The position numbers and the translations under genes are program-made. This document shows, one piece after another, positions 36,567 to 39,205 of a DNA stretch of 39,205 nt (its first letter is position 1; each line of letters starts with the position of its first letter). This DNA is from Kiritimatiellales bacterium (GTDB lineage Bacteria; Verrucomicrobiota; Kiritimatiellia; Kiritimatiellales; Pontiellaceae). The notes beneath the pieces are model-generated. The model was not told the origin of the DNA. It ran no database searches and saw nothing but the letters and a program-made list of their open reading frames with translations. The DNA is taken from assembly GCA_021734595.1 (NCBI GenBank), contig JAIPIO010000003.1, positions 1 to 39,205 of the forward strand, written 5' to 3'.

Positions 36567-37460
36567 ATGCCTAGGAACATACCGGTAATCTGTGTCGAGG
36601 CAGAATCATTGGCGGTGGCCTATGAGAAGGCGCTCGCCGCCCTGTATGAGCGCGGAACACGCTTCGAGACACAGTATGACAAACCGGGCGATCCGCTCAG
36701 TCTGGATTGCACGATGAACATTACCGTGCTCGATCCCATGGCGGAACCGATGATCCACAAGGCCTTCCCCGGCGGCATAGAGGATTTGAAGGAATATGTG
36801 CTGGAACTGAAGGGTCTTAAGGATCATTGGGTGAAGAATATCAACGATCCCTCTGACACCCGCTGGGAATACACCTACCACGGGCGGTTGGCCAACTACG
36901 GCGTTTGGCAGGAACTCAGGGATGGCGAGTCGGTCGAGACCGGCCCGTTCAAGGTGAAGCAGATCGAGGGCGTGATCGACAAGCTTGCCAAGCAGCCGTT
37001 CACGCGCCAGGCGCAGATGATTACGTGGATGCCGAACCTGGATCTGGACTGCTACGACCCGCCCTGCCTGCAATCGATCTGGTACCGGATTCTGGAGGAC
37101 GATGACGGCATCTGGTGGCTGAACTCGAATATCCGCTTCCGCAGCAACGATGCGTGGGGCGCGAACTTCATGAACATGTTCGGCTTTGTGATGTTTTCCA
37201 AGGAGGTCATCGCCGACGGCGTGGCCGCAAATACCGGCAAGACGGTCAAGCTCGGCCGCATGAACTGGCAGGCCGATTCCTACCACATCTACGGCAAGGA
37301 CATCAGCGCGGCCCGGGAACGCCTGATCGACCGCATTGAAACCACGGACTTCGAGGATCGGGTGTATGAACTGTCCGACGAAATGATCCGCGAAATCTAC
37401 GACGAGGCCGAGGACGCCGTGCTTCGGAAAATCAAAGTCTACGACGAGGAGCATTCGTAG
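36567..37460 (+). CDS. Thymidylate synthase-like protein (divergent, resembling archaeal-type)
   Basis: RBS AAAGGAG; ITWMPNLDLDCYDPPCLQSIWYRI (active-site Cys region), IRFRSNDAWGANFMNMFGF, ADSYHIYGKD correspond in order to TS motifs PCH, RSxDxxxGxxxN and DxHIY. Confidence 0.75.
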   Translation: MPRNIPVICVEAESLAVAYEKALAALYERGTRFETQYDKPGDPLSLDCTMNITVLDPMAEPMIHKAFPGGIEDLKEYVLELKGLKDHWVKNINDPSDTRWEYTYHGRLANYGVWQELRDGESVETGPFKVKQIEGVIDKLAKQPFTRQAQMITWMPNLDLDCYDPPCLQSIWYRILEDDDGIWWLNSNIRFRSNDAWGANFMNMFGFVMFSKEVIADGVAANTGKTVKLGRMNWQADSYHIYGKDISAARERLIDRIETTDFEDRVYELSDEMIREIYDEAEDAVLRKIKVYDEEHS

Positions 37461-37463
37461 ATT

Positions 37464-37532
37464 TTTCCAGACCTTGGAAATAGTTTTCCAATCATTGGAA
37501 AAACATGGATGCAAAGTTCCAGCCCCTGGAAA
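37464..37532. repeat. Three TTTCCA-N5-TGGAAA palindromes, centres 37472, 37493, 37524 (21 and 31 bp spacing)
   Basis: TTTCCAGACCTTGGAAA, TTTCCAATCATTGGAAA, GTTCCAGCCCCTGGAAA. Confidence 0.85.
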
Positions 37533-37654
37533 GCGGCTTGGGATTATTGTGCTAATGTTTGGGACTATATTTATGGCGCGCTGTCGCAGGATGTAGGAAT
37601 ATGCGCCACTTGATTCTGGATTTTTTATCAACCCGCACCGGGAGGGAGAACAGC

Positions 37655-38929
37655 ATGAAAGAGAAACTGAACAAGACAACAAGGCGCGGTGCGCTGTTGG
37701 CCTCGGCCGCTTTTGCCGCGCCGATGGTGGTGCCTGCATCCGTTCTGGGGCGCGGCGGTTCCACGGCCCCGAGCAACAAGATTACCCTGGGCATGATCGG
37801 CCACGGCAAAATGATGAACGGCCATATGGGCCGGATGCTGAGCGACTCCAGCGTGCAGATCGTGGCCGTCTGCGATGTGGACAAAACCAAACGCGACGCC
37901 GTCCAGGCCCGGGTGGAGAAAGCCTATGGCCAGAAAGGTTGCGATTCCTACAACGAGCACGAGCGCGTAACCGACCGCTCGGATATCGATGCCTGTTTCG
38001 TGGTCACCCCCGACCATTGGCATGTGCCGATTTCGCTGGACGCCGTGCGCAGCGGCAAGGATGTCTATGTCGAAAAGCCGATGAGCCTGACGGTCAAAGA
38101 AGGCCGGATCCTGGCCGACGCGGTCCGCCGCTACGGCCGCGTGCTGCAGGTGGGCTCGCAGCAACGCTCGGAAAAGGCGTTCCGCAAGGCCGCGGAGATG
38201 GTCCGTAGCGGCTGGATCGGCAAGGTGACGGAAGTGCACACCCGTCTCGGACGTTTTCCCGAACCGGCGGCGCTGGAGGAACAACCGATTCCAGAAGGTT
38301 TTGATTACGACCGCTGGCTGGGTTCCACCCCGTGGTATCCCTACAACTTTAAGCGGGTGGAAGGCAACTATGGCGGCGGCTGGCGCTCGTTCTGGGAATA
38401 CGGTGCCCGCAAGAACGGCGATTGGGGCGCGCACCATTACGACATTATCCAGTGGGCGCTCGGCAAGCAGTACTCCGGCCCCGAATTTTTCTTCCCGATC
38501 GGATACAAGGGCCGCGAGCAGCAGGGCTTCGAATACAAGGACGGCCCCTTGGTGCTGCGCGACCACCCGGAAACCAACGGACAGATGATCCACTTTATCG
38601 GCGAAAAGGGTACGGTATCCGTCAGCCGCGGCAACAAGCTGGTCACCAGCCCCGGCCATCTGGCGGCAAAGCCGCTCAGCCCGTCGGATGTGCATCTCAT
38701 GGCTCCCAAGAGCCATCACCAGAACTTCCTGAATTCCATCCGCACCCGCGGCCGCACCATCGCCGATGTGGAAATCGGGCACCGGACCGCGACGGTCTGC
38801 CACCTGAGCGCCATCAGCGAGCGGCTGGGCCGCACCCTTCAGTGGGATCCCTCCACCGAGCAAATTGTCGGGGATGCGGAAGCATCCAAATGGCTGGACC
38901 GCCCGCGCCGCGCTCCGTACACCCTGTAA
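37655..38929 (+). CDS. Gfo/Idh/MocA family oxidoreductase with Tat signal
   Basis: ATG 37655; TTRRGALLASAAFAAPMVVPASVLG; ITLGMIGHGKMMNGH; DVYVEKPMSLTVKEG. Confidence 0.92.
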   Translation: MKEKLNKTTRRGALLASAAFAAPMVVPASVLGRGGSTAPSNKITLGMIGHGKMMNGHMGRMLSDSSVQIVAVCDVDKTKRDAVQARVEKAYGQKGCDSYNEHERVTDRSDIDACFVVTPDHWHVPISLDAVRSGKDVYVEKPMSLTVKEGRILADAVRRYGRVLQVGSQQRSEKAFRKAAEMVRSGWIGKVTEVHTRLGRFPEPAALEEQPIPEGFDYDRWLGSTPWYPYNFKRVEGNYGGGWRSFWEYGARKNGDWGAHHYDIIQWALGKQYSGPEFFFPIGYKGREQQGFEYKDGPLVLRDHPETNGQMIHFIGEKGTVSVSRGNKLVTSPGHLAAKPLSPSDVHLMAPKSHHQNFLNSIRTRGRTIADVEIGHRTATVCHLSAISERLGRTLQWDPSTEQIVGDAEASKWLDRPRRAPYTL

Positions 38930-38952
38930 CCGAATTGAAGAGAGGAAACGAC

Positions 38953-39205
38953 ATGAAACGGTTGTATAAATACATGATCATAATCTGCGCGGCGCTGGCC
39001 GTGATCACCGCGGCGGCCCGCGCCGGCGTTGCGGAACTGGTTCCGAAACTTTCGTCCGAAGACATGACCGTGCGCTATCAGGCGCAACTCGATCTGCTCA
39101 AGGCGGGATCGAATGCCGGCCGCCCGGGCGCGGACGCCGAACGCAAGGCGCTTTGCGAGGAAATGTGCAAACTGGTTTCGGGCGAATGCCCGTTGCCGGC
39201 CGCCT
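38953..39205 (+). CDS. Secreted hypothetical protein, possibly HEAT-repeat (truncated by window edge)
   Basis: MKRLYKYMIIICAALAVITAAARAGVAELVPKLSSEDMTVRYQAQLDLLKAGSNAG; signal peptide and helical-repeat-like start. Confidence 0.55.
   Translation, partial: MKRLYKYMIIICAALAVITAAARAGVAELVPKLSSEDMTVRYQAQLDLLKAGSNAGRPGADAERKALCEEMCKLVSGECPLPAA

Noticed and set aside
37464-37532. Tandem intrinsic terminators after the TS-like gene
   Set aside because: Arms could form weak hairpins, but only 6-7 bp, AT-rich, helically phased and found at promoter positions elsewhere; operator interpretation preferred.
36606-37739. 377-aa ORF antisense to TS-like gene
   Set aside because: Shadow ORF spanning a gene, palindrome array and next gene start.
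37628-38863. 411-aa ORF antisense to second Gfo/Idh gene
   Set aside because: Shadow ORF; same pattern as above.

Overview
This 39 kb window is gene-dense and moderately GC-rich. It looks like a chromosomal segment from a polysaccharide-degrading, PVC/Kiritimatiellota-like bacterium; that taxonomic guess is inference from gene content. Content includes an IS5-like transposase 5' end at the left edge, secreted DUF1080, Gfo/Idh/MocA, PQQ-propeller, sulfatase and glycosidase-type genes, and a MacAB-TolC-like efflux operon divergent from an OmpR-type two-component system. There is also a PadR regulator, a sodium/solute symporter coupled to a nucleotidyltransferase-kinase fusion, a RimK-like ATP-grasp/GNAT/C39-like protease/DUF2817 peptidase cluster followed by ppnP, tandem CNNM/CorC proteins, and a divergent thymidylate-synthase-like protein. 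Several gene fragments from duplication and illegitimate recombination are visible. The most striking unexplained signal is a dispersed palindrome, TTTCCA-N5-TGGAAA. It occurs in intergenic arrays whose centres are 21 or 31 bp apart (whole helical turns). In three cases the proximal site lies exactly 24 bp upstream of a TTGACA-17-TAnAnC promoter whose predicted start coincides with an ATG/GTG (leaderless), placing the site at about -61, a class-I activator position. Three of these promoters head paralogous short leader ORFs (consensus about MKPLFKTTSxxxCPNRLKSDF) that contain a conserved RNA hairpin. All calls come from reading the sequence; no database search was run.
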